Shown piece after piece: positions 13,449-24,902 of a DNA stretch of 36,789 bases. A program made the translations under genes and the position numbers. The DNA comes from a bacterium (GTDB taxonomy: Bacteria; Patescibacteriota; Patescibacteriia; Patescibacteriales; VMTK01): positions 1 to 36,789 of the forward strand of contig JAUYAT010000033.1 in assembly GCA_030693295.1 (NCBI GenBank), given 5' to 3'. The notes below the pieces were generated by a model. The model ran no database searches. It was given only the letters and a program-made list of their open reading frames with translations, and was not told the DNA's origin. Numbering within the stretch: the stretch's first letter is position 1; every line of letters starts with the position of its first letter.

Positions 13449-14462
13449 ATGCATAGATTAAGGGAGGTTGTTATTGAAACTACCAAACAATGCAATCTTA
13501 ACTGCATTCATTGTGGTTCTGATTGCGGACACAAGACAACGGAGGATGAGCTTTCTGTCGAAGAATGGAGAGATGTGCTTCTCCAGCTTTCCGAAATGAA
13601 AGTTGGAAAAGTCGTTTTTTCTGGAGGGGAACCAACCCTGAAAGATGGTTTTGAAACGCTTCTCGCATTCGCAAGCGTGCTAGGATTGAAAGTGGGGTTC
13701 ATCAGCAATGGACTTTTCGCATTTAGCGAGTCATTACAAGAAGTTATTAGTCGTTGCAATCCTTTCGCAGTCGGATTAAGCATTGATGGATTGAAGCAAG
13801 CCCACAACAAGATCAGGAAGAACCAAAATAGCTGGCAAGGATTGATGCAAAACATTTCAATTCTTCAGAATTTGGGTGTACAAATCTGCGTAGTTACAAC
13901 TTTGCACAAATTGAACTACCACGAACTGCCACGGCTTGCAAGTTTTCTTGACCTCGTAGATGTGGATTCCTGGCAGCTTCAACTCGCAATGCCTTCAGGC
14001 AGAATGAAAAATCAAGTTAATCTGCTGATCAACGAGGACGACTTCAAAAAAATATGCAGAGAAGTATTAGTGTTGAGGAAATTTTATCCGAATATTAATA
14101 TCCAATCGGCAGATTGCTTTGGATTGGCGCCTGAAAATTCAATTAGGTCAGATTACTGGGCAGGATGCCCTGCTGGAATTTCTGCAATGGCAATTGACGC
14201 TTGCGGAAACATAATGCCTTGTCTTTCCTTACAGGACAGTCAGCGGTGTGAAAATATCAAAAACAAACCCATAGTTGAAATATGGGAAAAGTCTTCAGGG
14301 TTTGACTTCAATCGCAAATTCACAAACAAGAATGTGAAAGGGAGGTGTGAGAATTGCAAACTTTTAAGCGAGTGCCGAGGCGGTTGCAACAGTCAATCGT
14401 TTTCGTATTATGGATATTTCCATAGTTCACCATTTTGTTTTACCAGAAGTTTTTACCAATAA
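13449..14462 (+). CDS. Radical SAM/SPASM-domain protein
   Basis: A 337-residue enzyme that should bind one [4Fe-4S] cluster for S-adenosylmethionine cleavage through C15-x3-C19-x2-C22 (CNLNCIHC), with the GGEP SAM motif at 59-62. The C-terminal SPASM region carries C240, C252, C258, C267, C300, C303, C309, C313 and C330, ample for auxiliary clusters. Relatives modify ribosomal peptides, mature quinohaemoproteins or act as sulfatase maturases; the substrate here is not evident. Shine-Dalgarno AGGAGG 6 nt before the ATG. It follows tRNA-Leu and a coupled micro-ORF and precedes an unknown 160-residue gene 18 nt on. Opposite strand to its neighbours; codon choice looks somewhat different, suggesting acquisition. 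Confidence 0.9.
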   Translation: MHRLREVVIETTKQCNLNCIHCGSDCGHKTTEDELSVEEWRDVLLQLSEMKVGKVVFSGGEPTLKDGFETLLAFASVLGLKVGFISNGLFAFSESLQEVISRCNPFAVGLSIDGLKQAHNKIRKNQNSWQGLMQNISILQNLGVQICVVTTLHKLNYHELPRLASFLDLVDVDSWQLQLAMPSGRMKNQVNLLINEDDFKKICREVLVLRKFYPNINIQSADCFGLAPENSIRSDYWAGCPAGISAMAIDACGNIMPCLSLQDSQRCENIKNKPIVEIWEKSSGFDFNRKFTNKNVKGRCENCKLLSECRGGCNSQSFSYYGYFHSSPFCFTRSFYQ

Positions 14463-14480
14463 CGGTCAAAGGAGGAATGT

Positions 14481-14963
14481 ATGAATAACGCCATTGGTTT
14501 AATCAAAGAAGATCTGCGGAGGCATAGGGTAACCGTTACATTGCCCGGCGAGCAGGAAGAAAAATCGCTGTATCTGATATTGATAACAGCGAAAACCAAA
14601 AAGTTTAAAGACTTTGTGGAAACATACGGCAATAAGGTAACAACAACGCATCGGAAAATTGCCCAAAAAGTTTTTGGAGTGTGGGAAACTGAAAACGTCT
14701 ACGGAGCCCTCATTGACGAAAATATGCAAATGATCTTCGCTTTCAATCGTGATTTTGCCGACTATGACAAAACGAAAAAGGCAATCGTCTTCAAGGACAT
14801 TGATGATGTCTTGATAGACAGGATTGAAGTGAAGAAAATTGAATTGGAGGAGAGCGAGGCGCTTCCGATTGGGCCGAAAGAGCGCGGAAGGAGAAATCCA
14901 GACAATATTGGGGAATGGCTTATCAAATACTCCCTCGCCGAGAAGAAAAATAAAATAACATAG
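14481..14963 (+). CDS. Hypothetical protein, 160 residues, linked to radical SAM gene
   Basis: Not recognised. No cysteine, no membrane segment or signal peptide. The N-terminal two thirds alternate strands and helices (VTVTLPGEQEEKSLYLILITAK, VYGALIDENMQMIFAFNRDF); the C-terminal part is charged (GPKERGRRNPDNIGEWL). Start ATG at 14481 with Shine-Dalgarno AAAGGAGG. It is 18 nt after the radical SAM gene and before a shared terminator, so it is almost surely co-transcribed; it could be a partner or substrate of the enzyme, but nothing in the sequence proves this. Confidence 0.7.
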   Translation: MNNAIGLIKEDLRRHRVTVTLPGEQEEKSLYLILITAKTKKFKDFVETYGNKVTTTHRKIAQKVFGVWETENVYGALIDENMQMIFAFNRDFADYDKTKKAIVFKDIDDVLIDRIEVKKIELEESEALPIGPKERGRRNPDNIGEWLIKYSLAEKKNKIT

Positions 14964-14989
14964 CAATAAAAATGTTATTAACAAACAAT

Positions 14990-15021
14990 GAGCGCCAATC
15001 GTAAGAAGGCGCTCTTTTTTT
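14990..15021 (+). terminator. Terminator of the radical SAM cassette
   Basis: Stem GAGCGCC (14990-14996)/GGCGCTC (15008-15014) followed by seven T on the plus strand. Confidence 0.85.
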
Positions 15022-15042
15022 ATTCAATTAAATTTGCGGAAA

Positions 15043-16098
15043 TTAACTTTTAACCTCGCTTCTTTCCGCCGCCTTGCTGTCAAACAAATCATTGATAAAA
15101 ACGCTAACGGCCGTGGCTACCGGAATTGATAAAATCGCGCCTGCCACGCCGGCGATTTTAAATCCCATAAGAAGCACTGCGATGCTAACAATGGGATTAA
15201 GCCCGACCGCTTTCTGCATTATCTTGGGAACTAAAATATTGTTTTCAACCAATTGGATAATGTAATATAAAGCGGCTACAAACAAAGCCAGCATCGGCGC
15301 CTGAGTAAAGGCCAAAAAAACAGCCGGTATGGCGGCTAACATCGGGCCTAAATACGGCACGAATTCAACAAGGCCGGCGATTAAAGCCAACACCAAAGCG
15401 TATTTAACCCCTAAAATAGAGAGCCCTGCGTAAATTAAAATAAAAATAATAAAACTTAATACCAGCTGGCCCCTGAGCCATAAGCCGATCTTTATCTGCA
15501 TGCGATTTATTAACTGCATTATATACGACTGATGCTTAACCGGCGCGATGGACCAGACTAACTTTTTTATGGCGTTTTCTTCAACCACCATATAAAAAGT
15601 CATCACCAATACCAAGAAGAAAGAAAAAATGCCGCCGAATATGTTAGCAACGGTTGAAAAAATGCCGCCGGCGGCTTTCTGCAAATTTGAGCTTATGGAG
15701 CCCAAACTTTCTTTAATGTCATCTATTAAACCGTGCTCAATGGAATATTCTTTAAACGCGGAAAAGCCGGAAATTATTTTTTCAAGATAACGGGGGAAGT
15801 TAGTCGCCAGTTCGCCCACCTGTTCCGCTATCGGCGGTATTATCAAATAAAGAACCGAGCTGATTATTATAAATAAAATAAAATAAATCAATAAAATCCC
15901 GGCGGCTCTGGGAATTTTTTTACTTTGCATCCAATCAACCCACGGATCAAGCGCGCTGGAGAAAATCAACGCTATGAAAAGAATCGCTAAAACATCTTTA
16001 ATTAAATAAACGAAATAAAGCAGCAAGAATATGGAAATAACCTTGATTATGGTTGAGGTGGAAATATTAATATTAATCGGCTGTTTGTTTTCTGTCAT
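15043..16098 (-). CDS. AI-2E family transporter (PerM/YdiK-like)
   Basis: A 351-residue integral membrane protein with about eight helices: paired segments near the N-terminus (TIIKVISIFLLLYFVYLI, VLAILFIALIFSSALDPWVD), IPRAAGILLIYFILFIIISS, a long amphipathic extracytoplasmic region (about 95-145), then four or five helices. The family signature GLVEFVPYLGPMLAAIPA is present. Family members have been linked to autoinducer-2 export or Na+/H+ antiport; substrate here is unknown. It is a single gene with promoter 16128-16156, convergent with the radical SAM cassette. Confidence 0.9.
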   Translation of the reverse strand: MTENKQPININISTSTIIKVISIFLLLYFVYLIKDVLAILFIALIFSSALDPWVDWMQSKKIPRAAGILLIYFILFIIISSVLYLIIPPIAEQVGELATNFPRYLEKIISGFSAFKEYSIEHGLIDDIKESLGSISSNLQKAAGGIFSTVANIFGGIFSFFLVLVMTFYMVVEENAIKKLVWSIAPVKHQSYIMQLINRMQIKIGLWLRGQLVLSFIIFILIYAGLSILGVKYALVLALIAGLVEFVPYLGPMLAAIPAVFLAFTQAPMLALFVAALYYIIQLVENNILVPKIMQKAVGLNPIVSIAVLLMGFKIAGVAGAILSIPVATAVSVFINDLFDSKAAERSEVKS

Positions 16099-16127
16099 AT
16101 TTATTCGCAGTTTGTAAGTATATCTTT

Positions 16128-16156
16128 ATTATAAAACATATTATTAAATTTAGCAA
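16128..16156 (-). promoter_or_regulatory. Promoter for the AI-2E transporter gene
   Basis: Minus strand -35 TTGCTA (16151-16156), 17-bp spacer, -10 TATAAT (16128-16133). Confidence 0.6.
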
Positions 16157-16163
16157 CAAAAAT

Positions 16164-16197
16164 AAAAAAGCGGCCTTTTGGCAAAAACCGCTTTTTT
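16164..16197 (-). terminator. Terminator of groESL
   Basis: Stem AAAAAAGCGG/CCGCTTTTTT with a T-rich tail on either strand; placed 28 nt after the groEL stop on the minus strand. Confidence 0.8.
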
Positions 16198-16224
16198 GTT
16201 TTTTATATTCTATTTTTATATTTA

Positions 16225-17874
<1,650 letters not shown>

Positions 17875-17880
17875 TTATCA

Positions 17881-17915
17881 CATAACATGAAACATGGAAC
17901 ATGAAACATGTTATG
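17881..17915. repeat. ACATGAAACATG-type palindromic repeat between groES and groEL
   Basis: Perfect arms CATAACATG (17881-17889) and CATGTTATG (17907-17915) enclose more copies of the AACATG unit. A related element lies at 18245-18275. In the mRNA it would form a hairpin just upstream of the groEL start. Confidence 0.65.
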
Positions 17916-17941
17916 AAAAAAATTTATTTATAAATAAAAAT

Positions 17942-18232
17942 TTATTCTAATATCGCTATTATATCTCCTTCGCTAATCACCAAATATTCTTCTTCATCCA
18001 CCTTTATCTCGTCAGGAGAATATTTTTTAAACATCACTTTGTCGCCGATTTTTACGCTCATAGGAGCTCTTTGACCGTTCTCCATCAGCTTGCCCGGCCC
18101 GATGGCGATCACCTCGCCCTTTTCCGGCTTTTCCTTGTCAACCGTGTCAGGCAGAACAATGCCGGACTTTGTAACTTCGTCTTCTATTATCGCTTTAACG
18201 ATAACATGATCATGCAATGGTTTTAATTTCAT
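17942..18232 (-). CDS. groES: 10-kDa co-chaperonin GroES
   Basis: The heptameric lid of GroEL, 96 residues. It begins MKLKPLHDHVIVK and has the mobile-loop region EDEVTKSGIVLPDT (about 17-32) and GDKVMFKKYSPDEIKVDEEEYLVISEGDIIAIL at the end. I take the ATG at 18230-18232; an upstream in-frame start at 18322 would fall inside the CIRCE operator and add 30 unrelated residues. First gene of groESL. Confidence 0.97.
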   Translation of the reverse strand: MKLKPLHDHVIVKAIIEDEVTKSGIVLPDTVDKEKPEKGEVIAIGPGKLMENGQRAPMSVKIGDKVMFKKYSPDEIKVDEEEYLVISEGDIIAILE

Positions 18233-18244
18233 ATTGTTTTCCCG

Positions 18245-18275
18245 CAACATGCAACATATAACATGAAACATGTTG
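18245..18275. repeat. ACATGAAACATG-type palindromic repeat in the groES leader
   Basis: Arms CAACATG (18245-18251) and CATGTTG (18269-18275) with inner CAACATATAACATG. It lies in the 5' untranslated region of groES, about 13 nt before the ATG, and resembles 17881-17915. Confidence 0.6.
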
Positions 18276-18309
18276 GATTTAAAAATAATTAATTTTATAT
18301 TATTGAAAA

Positions 18310-18336
18310 TTGGCACTCTCAACCATTAAGTGCTAA
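18310..18336 (-). promoter_or_regulatory. CIRCE operator (HrcA-binding site)
   Basis: On the minus strand TTAGCACTT-N9-GAGTGCCAA, matching the CIRCE consensus TTAGCACTC-N9-GAGTGCTAA at 16 of 18 arm positions. It lies just after the predicted transcription start of groESL, the usual repression position. hrcA itself is not in the window. Confidence 0.9.
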
Positions 18337-18351
18337 TCGCTCGTATTGTGT

Positions 18352-18380
18352 ATTTTAACGAACCATTAATGTCTTGTCAA
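18352..18380 (-). promoter_or_regulatory. groESL promoter
   Basis: Minus strand -35 TTGACA (18375-18380), 17-bp spacer, -10 TAAAAT (18352-18357); start near 18345, immediately before CIRCE. Confidence 0.8.
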
Positions 18381-18396
18381 GGGTTCTTTGCGAGAG

Positions 18397-18834
18397 TTAA
18401 TCAATTTTCTTAATTCTCTTCCATCTTTTTACCGCTTTGGTTCTTGCCAGTTCTTTGGCGATTCTGGCGCTCACATCGGTAAAGGATTTCTGGTCATACT
18501 TTCTCATTTCTTTAATCGTTTGCTCGGCCATGCGGCGCGCTTCCTCAACTCTTTTCACGTCTATTTCTTCGGCGCGCTCGGCAGTATCGGCCAATATGAC
18601 AACTTTATCTTTTAAAACTTCTATAAAGCCGCCGGAAACCGACATAACTTCCCTTATTCCATCGCCTTTTACAACCTCAATCACGCCCGGCATCAACGAA
18701 GCCACTAAAGGAATGTGGTTCGGCAATATGGTAATTTCTCCCTGTTTTGTCGGCACGGTAACCTGCGCAACTTCTTCTTTAAGCACGACTCGCTCGGGAG
18801 TTACTATTTCAAAATTGATTATTTTATTTGACAT
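18397..18834 (-). CDS. atpC: F-type ATP synthase epsilon subunit
   Basis: Central-stalk subunit of F1, 145 residues. The N-terminal beta-sandwich contains FEIVTPERVVLKEEVAQVTVPTKQGEITILPNHIPLVASLMPG and GGFIEVLKDKVVILADTAERAEEID; the C-terminal helical hairpin (about 90-145) is present and ends with a basic extension (KRWKRIKKID). Last gene of the ATP synthase set, 21 nt after atpD. The groESL promoter begins 17 nt beyond its stop. Confidence 0.96.
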   Translation of the reverse strand: MSNKIINFEIVTPERVVLKEEVAQVTVPTKQGEITILPNHIPLVASLMPGVIEVVKGDGIREVMSVSGGFIEVLKDKVVILADTAERAEEIDVKRVEEARRMAEQTIKEMRKYDQKSFTDVSARIAKELARTKAVKRWKRIKKID

Positions 18835-18855
18835 AAGATTTAAAAATAGCTGATT

Positions 18856-20387
<1,532 letters not shown>

Positions 20388-20441
20388 TAAATAATGCTCA
20401 TTTTATAAAATAAAATCCATAAAAATAAAGGGGGGATAAAA

Positions 20442-20723
20442 ATGTTTAAATTTGAAATCTGGCAAGGGTTGCTTTTTTGTTATGGCATAATATTGATTGC
20501 CGTGCTGGCAATGCTAACGGGTTGCTTCGGTCTTTTAAAAGGCCGACCTGCGGCAATATACCGCAAAATCAACGGCATGCTCATAATTGTGATGATGTGG
20601 GCTATAGGGATGGTAACTATTATACTTGCCCTGCCCAACACCTACGGAATTCTAATCGGAATTCCGTGGGCGTATATTGTGTATCGCGCAGATTATCACA
20701 TGCAGTATGAATCATGCCCATAA
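20442..20723 (+). CDS. Small membrane protein interrupting the ATP synthase operon
   Basis: A 93-residue hydrophobic protein, not recognised. Predicted membrane helices are at about 9-30 (LLFCYGIILIAVLAMLTGCFG), 45-65 (MLIIVMMWAIGMVTIILAL) and a weaker one at 67-82 (YGILIGIPWAYIVYRA); the C-terminus is short and polar. Start ATG at 20442 with Shine-Dalgarno AAGGGGGGAT. It has its own promoter and strong terminator, so it is a self-contained unit between atpG and atpD on the opposite strand. Confidence 0.75.
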   Translation: MFKFEIWQGLLFCYGIILIAVLAMLTGCFGLLKGRPAAIYRKINGMLIIVMMWAIGMVTIILALPNTYGILIGIPWAYIVYRADYHMQYESCP

Positions 20724-20737
20724 CCCTCGCAACGCCT

Positions 20738-20774
20738 CGGCAGGGATTACTTTAAGTGATCTCTGCCGTTTTTT
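20738..20774 (+). terminator. Terminator of the 93-residue gene
   Basis: Stem CGGCAG (20738-20743)/CTGCCG (20763-20768) with inner pairing around GATTACTT/AAGTGATC, then six T. Confidence 0.85.
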
Positions 20775-20801
20775 ATTTTCAATCTATTTGCCGCGTTCCT
20801 A

Positions 20802-20895
20802 ACCTCACCTGTCCTCTCCTTGTGAAGGAGAGGAACTATCTAAAAACATTTTGCCTATCTCCCTCTCCTTCGCAAGGAGAGGGCTGGGGTGAGGT
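20802..20895. repeat. Palindromic repeat, intergenic copy of the CCTCTCC family
   Basis: Outer arms ACCTCACC (20802-20809) and GGTGAGGT (20888-20895) and two inner CCTCTCCTT/AAGGAGAGG hairpins; the 23 bp at 20861-20883 are identical to 29076-29098 (metG) and 30308-30330 (rsmI). It lies between the 93-residue gene and the end of atpG. Confidence 0.85.
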
Positions 20896-20905
20896 CTTGA
20901 AGCAC

Positions 20906-21880
20906 TTACTTCGCCAACGCATTCGCGCCGGCCGATATTTCCGCTATCTCCGCTGTTATAGAAGCCTGTCTTGCCTTGTTATAAAAGAGCGTTAACTCAT
21001 TAACCATATCATTTGCCGCGTCAGTCGCCTGATGCATCGCCGCCATGCGCGCGCTATGCTCCGAAGCGTTTGATTCAAGCAATGCCTGATATAACTGCAC
21101 TTCAATCAATCTCGGAATCATTTCATCCAATACTTCTTTCGGGCTCGGCTCAAAGGTATATTCATAAACATATTTTTCGTCAGCCAAATGCCCGCGCTTT
21201 TTCTTTTCAATAAATTCCTTGTCAATGCCCAAGCGGGTGTCTTTTCCGACAATCCCCAAATATTCATCCTCCGTAGTAATGTCAACCGGCAAAAGCTGTT
21301 TTACCCGCGGTATCTGCTTTGAGGCGTTGACATAGTCGGTGTAAGCAACCATTATTTTATCGTATTTGCCGGCGAGATATTCCCTAATAATCATTCGCGC
21401 CACCGGCGCGATTTCCGATATTTCGCTGGCTAAATCCAGCTTGGGAAATTCCGCGGCAATATTATGGCCGTAATAATGATGAACCGCCGCTCCTTTTTTT
21501 CCCATTAATATAAATTCAGCTTCTATGACAATTTTTTCTCCTATGTACTGATGCTTCTTGATTGATTCTTGCGTTTTATTTATAATCGCCGCGTTAAATC
21601 CTCCGCACAACCCGCGGTTGGAAGCGATTAATATTATTCCGATTTTTTTAATCTTTTCTCTTTTAGTTAAGAGCGGATGCGGTTCTTGGCTATTGCCATT
21701 AACCGCCTGCGACAAGTTCAAAACAGTGGCCCAGCTTAAATTGGCGTAGGTTCGGGTGCGCAAAACCGCTTCAATGGCTTTTCTCATCTTGGACGCCGCC
21801 ACCATTTCCATGGCCTTGGTAATCTTTTTGGTATTGGAAATTGACTTTATTCTTCTTTGTATGTCTTTGGTGTTCGCCAT
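20906..21880 (-). CDS. atpG: F-type ATP synthase gamma subunit
   Basis: Rotor shaft of F1, 324 residues, longer than the usual ~290. The N-terminal coiled-coil helix begins MANTKDIQRRIKSISNTKKITKAMEMVAASKMRKA; the Rossmann-like middle has IASNRGLCGGFNAAI; the C-terminal helix is LIEVQLYQALLESNASEHSARMAAMHQATDAANDMV ... YNKARQASITAEIAEISAGA. Extra length lies in the central domain (about 190-245, GIDKEFIEKKKRGHLADEK). It overlaps nothing; the gap to atpA is 4 nt. Confidence 0.96.
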   Translation of the reverse strand: MANTKDIQRRIKSISNTKKITKAMEMVAASKMRKAIEAVLRTRTYANLSWATVLNLSQAVNGNSQEPHPLLTKREKIKKIGIILIASNRGLCGGFNAAIINKTQESIKKHQYIGEKIVIEAEFILMGKKGAAVHHYYGHNIAAEFPKLDLASEISEIAPVARMIIREYLAGKYDKIMVAYTDYVNASKQIPRVKQLLPVDITTEDEYLGIVGKDTRLGIDKEFIEKKKRGHLADEKYVYEYTFEPSPKEVLDEMIPRLIEVQLYQALLESNASEHSARMAAMHQATDAANDMVNELTLFYNKARQASITAEIAEISAGANALAK

Positions 21881-21884
21881 AATC

Positions 21885-23435
21885 TTAATTTGCTGAAATA
21901 TAATCCAACGTTAATTTATAATCAACAATCAACTTTTTCATCTTTTCTTCCAATTTTTCATTAAGCTCCCCTTTTTCCGCGATTTCCTTTAAAATATCCT
22001 TGCCGTTATTTTCCGCGTATTTATTCAAGCCGTTTTCAAATTCGTTGATTTTTTCCACAGGCACGCTGTCCAGCAGACCGGAAATCGCCGCGTAAAATAT
22101 CAATACCTGGTTGGCGACCGGAACCGGCTTGTACAAATCCTGCTTGAATATTTCAATTAATCTTTTTCCTCTTTCAAGTTTTATTTTTGTCTCTTCGTCC
22201 AAATCCGAGCCGAATTGAGCGAATGCCGCCAGCTCGCGGTATTGCGCCGCTTCCAATCTCATTTTGCCGGCGACTTTTTTCATCGCTTTAATCTGCGCCG
22301 CGCTGCCGACGCGGGATACGGAAAGTCCGGCGTTAATGGCCGGCCTCTGCCCCTGATAAAACAAGTCCGGCTCCAGATAAATCTGGCCGTCGGTGATTGA
22401 TATGACATTGGTTGGAATATAGGCGGATACGTCTCCGGACTGGGTTTCAATAATCGGCAAAGCCGTGATTGAGCCGCCGCCATGCTTTTCATTTAACTTA
22501 CAGGCGCGCTCAAGCAAGCGCGAATGAAGATAAAATACGTCTCCGGGATACGCTTCGCGTCCCGGGGGCCTGCGCAAAAGCAGGGAGATTTCGCGGTAAG
22601 CGACCGCGTGCTTGCTCAAATCGTCATAAACTATCAAGACATCCTCGCCTTTGTCCAAAAAATATTCCGCTACGGCGCAGCCGGCGTATGGAGCGATATA
22701 AGCGAGCGATGCCGGATCAGAAGCGCCGGCTAAAACAACGGTTGTATATTCCATCGCGCCGAATTCTTCCAGCTTGGCTACTATACTCGCTATTTTTGAT
22801 TCTTTTTGGCCGATAGCGACATATACGCATTTCATATTCTGCCCTTTCTGGTTGATTATCGTGTCAATGGCAATGGCGGTTTTGCCGATTTGCCTGTCGC
22901 CGATAATCAATTCTCTCTGGCCGCGGCCGATTGGAATCATGGCGTCAATCGCTTTAATGCCGGTTTGCACCGGCTGGCTTACCGACTCGCGGGCTATTAC
23001 GCCCGGCGCGATTTTTTCAACAGGATAAAATTTCTTTGCCTCAATTTCACCCTTGCCGTCCAGCGGCTCTCCCAAAGGATTAATAACTCTGCCAATTACC
23101 GCTTCGCCGACCGGCGCTTCCAAAATTCTTTTTAGACACTTTACTTCATCGCCTTCCTTGATTCCCGTATAATCGCCCAAAATAATCGCGCCCACGCTGT
23201 CTTCTTCAAGATTAAGAGCTACTCCATAGACTTTTTGTAATTCGTGGCTATTCGTGTGTTTGCCAACGGCAAACTCCAGCATCTCGGACATCATGCAGTC
23301 GGACAAGCCCGAAACACGAGCGATTCCGTCGCCGACTTCAATTACCCGGCCGACAGTCTGCTCTTTAATTTCCGATTTATAATCGGCGATTTGCTGTTTT
23401 AATTGTTCAACAATAAAATCTTTAGTTATGGACAT
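21885..23435 (-). CDS. atpA: F-type ATP synthase alpha subunit
   Basis: Non-catalytic nucleotide-binding subunit of F1, 516 residues, normal length. Walker A is [14 protein letters not shown], Walker B region [47 protein letters not shown], and the [24 protein letters not shown] stretch marks the C-terminal domain. Five nt separate it from atpH. Standard in all visible motifs. Confidence 0.98.
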   Translation of the reverse strand: MSITKDFIVEQLKQQIADYKSEIKEQTVGRVIEVGDGIARVSGLSDCMMSEMLEFAVGKHTNSHELQKVYGVALNLEEDSVGAIILGDYTGIKEGDEVKCLKRILEAPVGEAVIGRVINPLGEPLDGKGEIEAKKFYPVEKIAPGVIARESVSQPVQTGIKAIDAMIPIGRGQRELIIGDRQIGKTAIAIDTIINQKGQNMKCVYVAIGQKESKIASIVAKLEEFGAMEYTTVVLAGASDPASLAYIAPYAGCAVAEYFLDKGEDVLIVYDDLSKHAVAYREISLLLRRPPGREAYPGDVFYLHSRLLERACKLNEKHGGGSITALPIIETQSGDVSAYIPTNVISITDGQIYLEPDLFYQGQRPAINAGLSVSRVGSAAQIKAMKKVAGKMRLEAAQYRELAAFAQFGSDLDEETKIKLERGKRLIEIFKQDLYKPVPVANQVLIFYAAISGLLDSVPVEKINEFENGLNKYAENNGKDILKEIAEKGELNEKLEEKMKKLIVDYKLTLDYISAN

Positions 23436-23440
23436 AATTT

Positions 23441-23842
23441 TTATTTAATCATTTTATTTCTTAATTCGTTTAATTTCATTTTTAGGCTTCCGTCTAAAAT
23501 CTTGTCTTCATATTTAATAATCACCCCGCCTAAAACATTCTTATCAATTTTCTGTTTTAATAAAACCTTGCGGGCTCCTGATAATTGAACAATATAACCA
23601 TTTAACAATTTAACAATTTTCTTGTCCAGCTCTCTCGCGCTTACAACTTCGGCCTCAACAATGCCTTCTTCTTTATTCCAAATTTTAATAAATTGACAGG
23701 TTATCTTATCCGCCTTGGCCATATCGTTATTTGCGACTAATAATTTAACGAAATTTTCAATAACGCTTTTAATTTGACTGTCTTTCTTGTTATGGACAGA
23801 TTGATATAAACTTTCGACGTATTGTTTCGGGGTGATTTTCAT
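23441..23842 (-). CDS. atpH: F-type ATP synthase delta subunit
   Basis: Peripheral-stalk protein joining F1 to the b subunits, 133 residues from ATG 23840-23842 ([18 protein letters not shown]). An in-frame TTG eight codons earlier lies inside a palindromic repeat and is less likely. It is shorter than the usual ~175, missing part of the N-terminal helical domain, but the C-terminal signature region ends as in OSCP/delta proteins ([38 protein letters not shown]). Confidence 0.9.
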   Translation of the reverse strand: MKITPKQYVESLYQSVHNKKDSQIKSVIENFVKLLVANNDMAKADKITCQFIKIWNKEEGIVEAEVVSARELDKKIVKLLNGYIVQLSGARKVLLKQKIDKNVLGGVIIKYEDKILDGSLKMKLNELRNKMIK

Positions 23843-23853
23843 AAAAAATTGCT

Positions 23854-23960
23854 TTGTCATTCCCAACTTGATTGGGAATCCAGGTTTTAATGCAACTTCT
23901 CCTGGATTCCCGCTTTCGCTCGCCTCGCTGAAGCTCCGGCGAAGCGGGCGGGAATGACAA
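23854..23960. repeat. TGTCATTCCC palindromic repeat between atpF and atpH
   Basis: Outer arms TTGTCATTCCC (23854-23864) and GGGAATGACAA (23950-23960) are perfect; inner GGGAATCCAGG/CCTGGATTCCC form a second stem. A MITE-like intergenic element. Confidence 0.85.
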
Positions 23961-23967
23961 AAAAATA

Positions 23968-24465
23968 CTATTTTGTATTTTTAATTATCTTTCCAATTAT
24001 CTTTCCGTCTTTCCCGTTGTCCATTCTCTCGCCAAGCACTTTCTCAACCGAAGCCGTGACCAAATCGGCCACTTCTTTTTTTATTTCTTTTAACGTTTTT
24101 GCTTTCTCCTGCTGAATCTTCGCTTTTTCCTGATTAATAATCTGCCCTATCTCTTCTTTGGCGTTAGCTATCGTTTCTTGTTTTCTTTCTTCCGCTCTTT
24201 GCCCGGCTTTTTCCAATATAATTTCCGCTTCTTTTCTGGCGCGGACGATTTCCTTCTTGTATTCTTCCTCGGAGCGCGCCAATTTTTCCTCAATTCTTTT
24301 GGCGTCATCTATGCTTTTCTCAATTTTCTTGGTTCTATCTCCCATTACCCGCATTAACGGCTTTAAAGCGAAAAAATACAAAACGCAAAAAACAATCGCG
24401 AAGTTAATAATTTGCGCGATTAGCAGTTTTATGTCTATGTGGAATGTCTCAATCAATGAATCCAT
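23968..24465 (-). CDS. atpF: F-type ATP synthase b subunit
   Basis: Peripheral stalk of Fo, 165 residues. One N-terminal membrane helix (about 13-33, LLIAQIINFAIVFCVLYFFALKP) is followed by a long charged coiled coil (KKIEKSIDDAKRIEEKLARSEEEYKKEIVRARKEAE). Usual length and layout. The intergenic gaps on both sides carry palindromic repeats, but gene order atpE-F-H is conserved. Confidence 0.95.
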   Translation of the reverse strand: MDSLIETFHIDIKLLIAQIINFAIVFCVLYFFALKPLMRVMGDRTKKIEKSIDDAKRIEEKLARSEEEYKKEIVRARKEAEIILEKAGQRAEERKQETIANAKEEIGQIINQEKAKIQQEKAKTLKEIKKEVADLVTASVEKVLGERMDNGKDGKIIGKIIKNTK

Positions 24466-24474
24466 ATTACTTTG

Positions 24475-24596
24475 AATTACGAAATACTCTTATCAGCGTC
24501 TAATCAGCGTCCCAAATCAGCGAAATATCGGCGTAAACGCTGATTTATCGCTGATGTTTACGCTGAATGAACGCTGATATTATCAGTTTCGTAATT
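24475..24596. repeat. ATCAGCG palindromic repeat between atpE and atpF
   Basis: Perfect outer arms AATTACGAAA (24475-24484) and TTTCGTAATT (24587-24596), with several ATCAGCG units on the left facing CGCTGAT units on the right, so the whole element can fold into one long hairpin. Confidence 0.85.
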
Positions 24597-24651
24597 TACA
24601 GATATTAATAATCTTGCCACTGCCCCAAAATTGGAGCAGTCCGTAAAACTA

Positions 24652-24882
<231 letters not shown>

Positions 24883-24902
24883 TTATTTAAAATTTTTATT
24901 GC

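Noticed and set aside
17881-18275. parS sites in the CATG repeats
   Set aside because: They lack the CACGTG centre of TGTTNCACGTGAAACA and sit in the groESL operon.
24480-24596. CRISPR-like repeats of ATCAGCG
   Set aside because: Units are short, irregularly spaced and inverted about a centre; no uniform spacers or cas genes.
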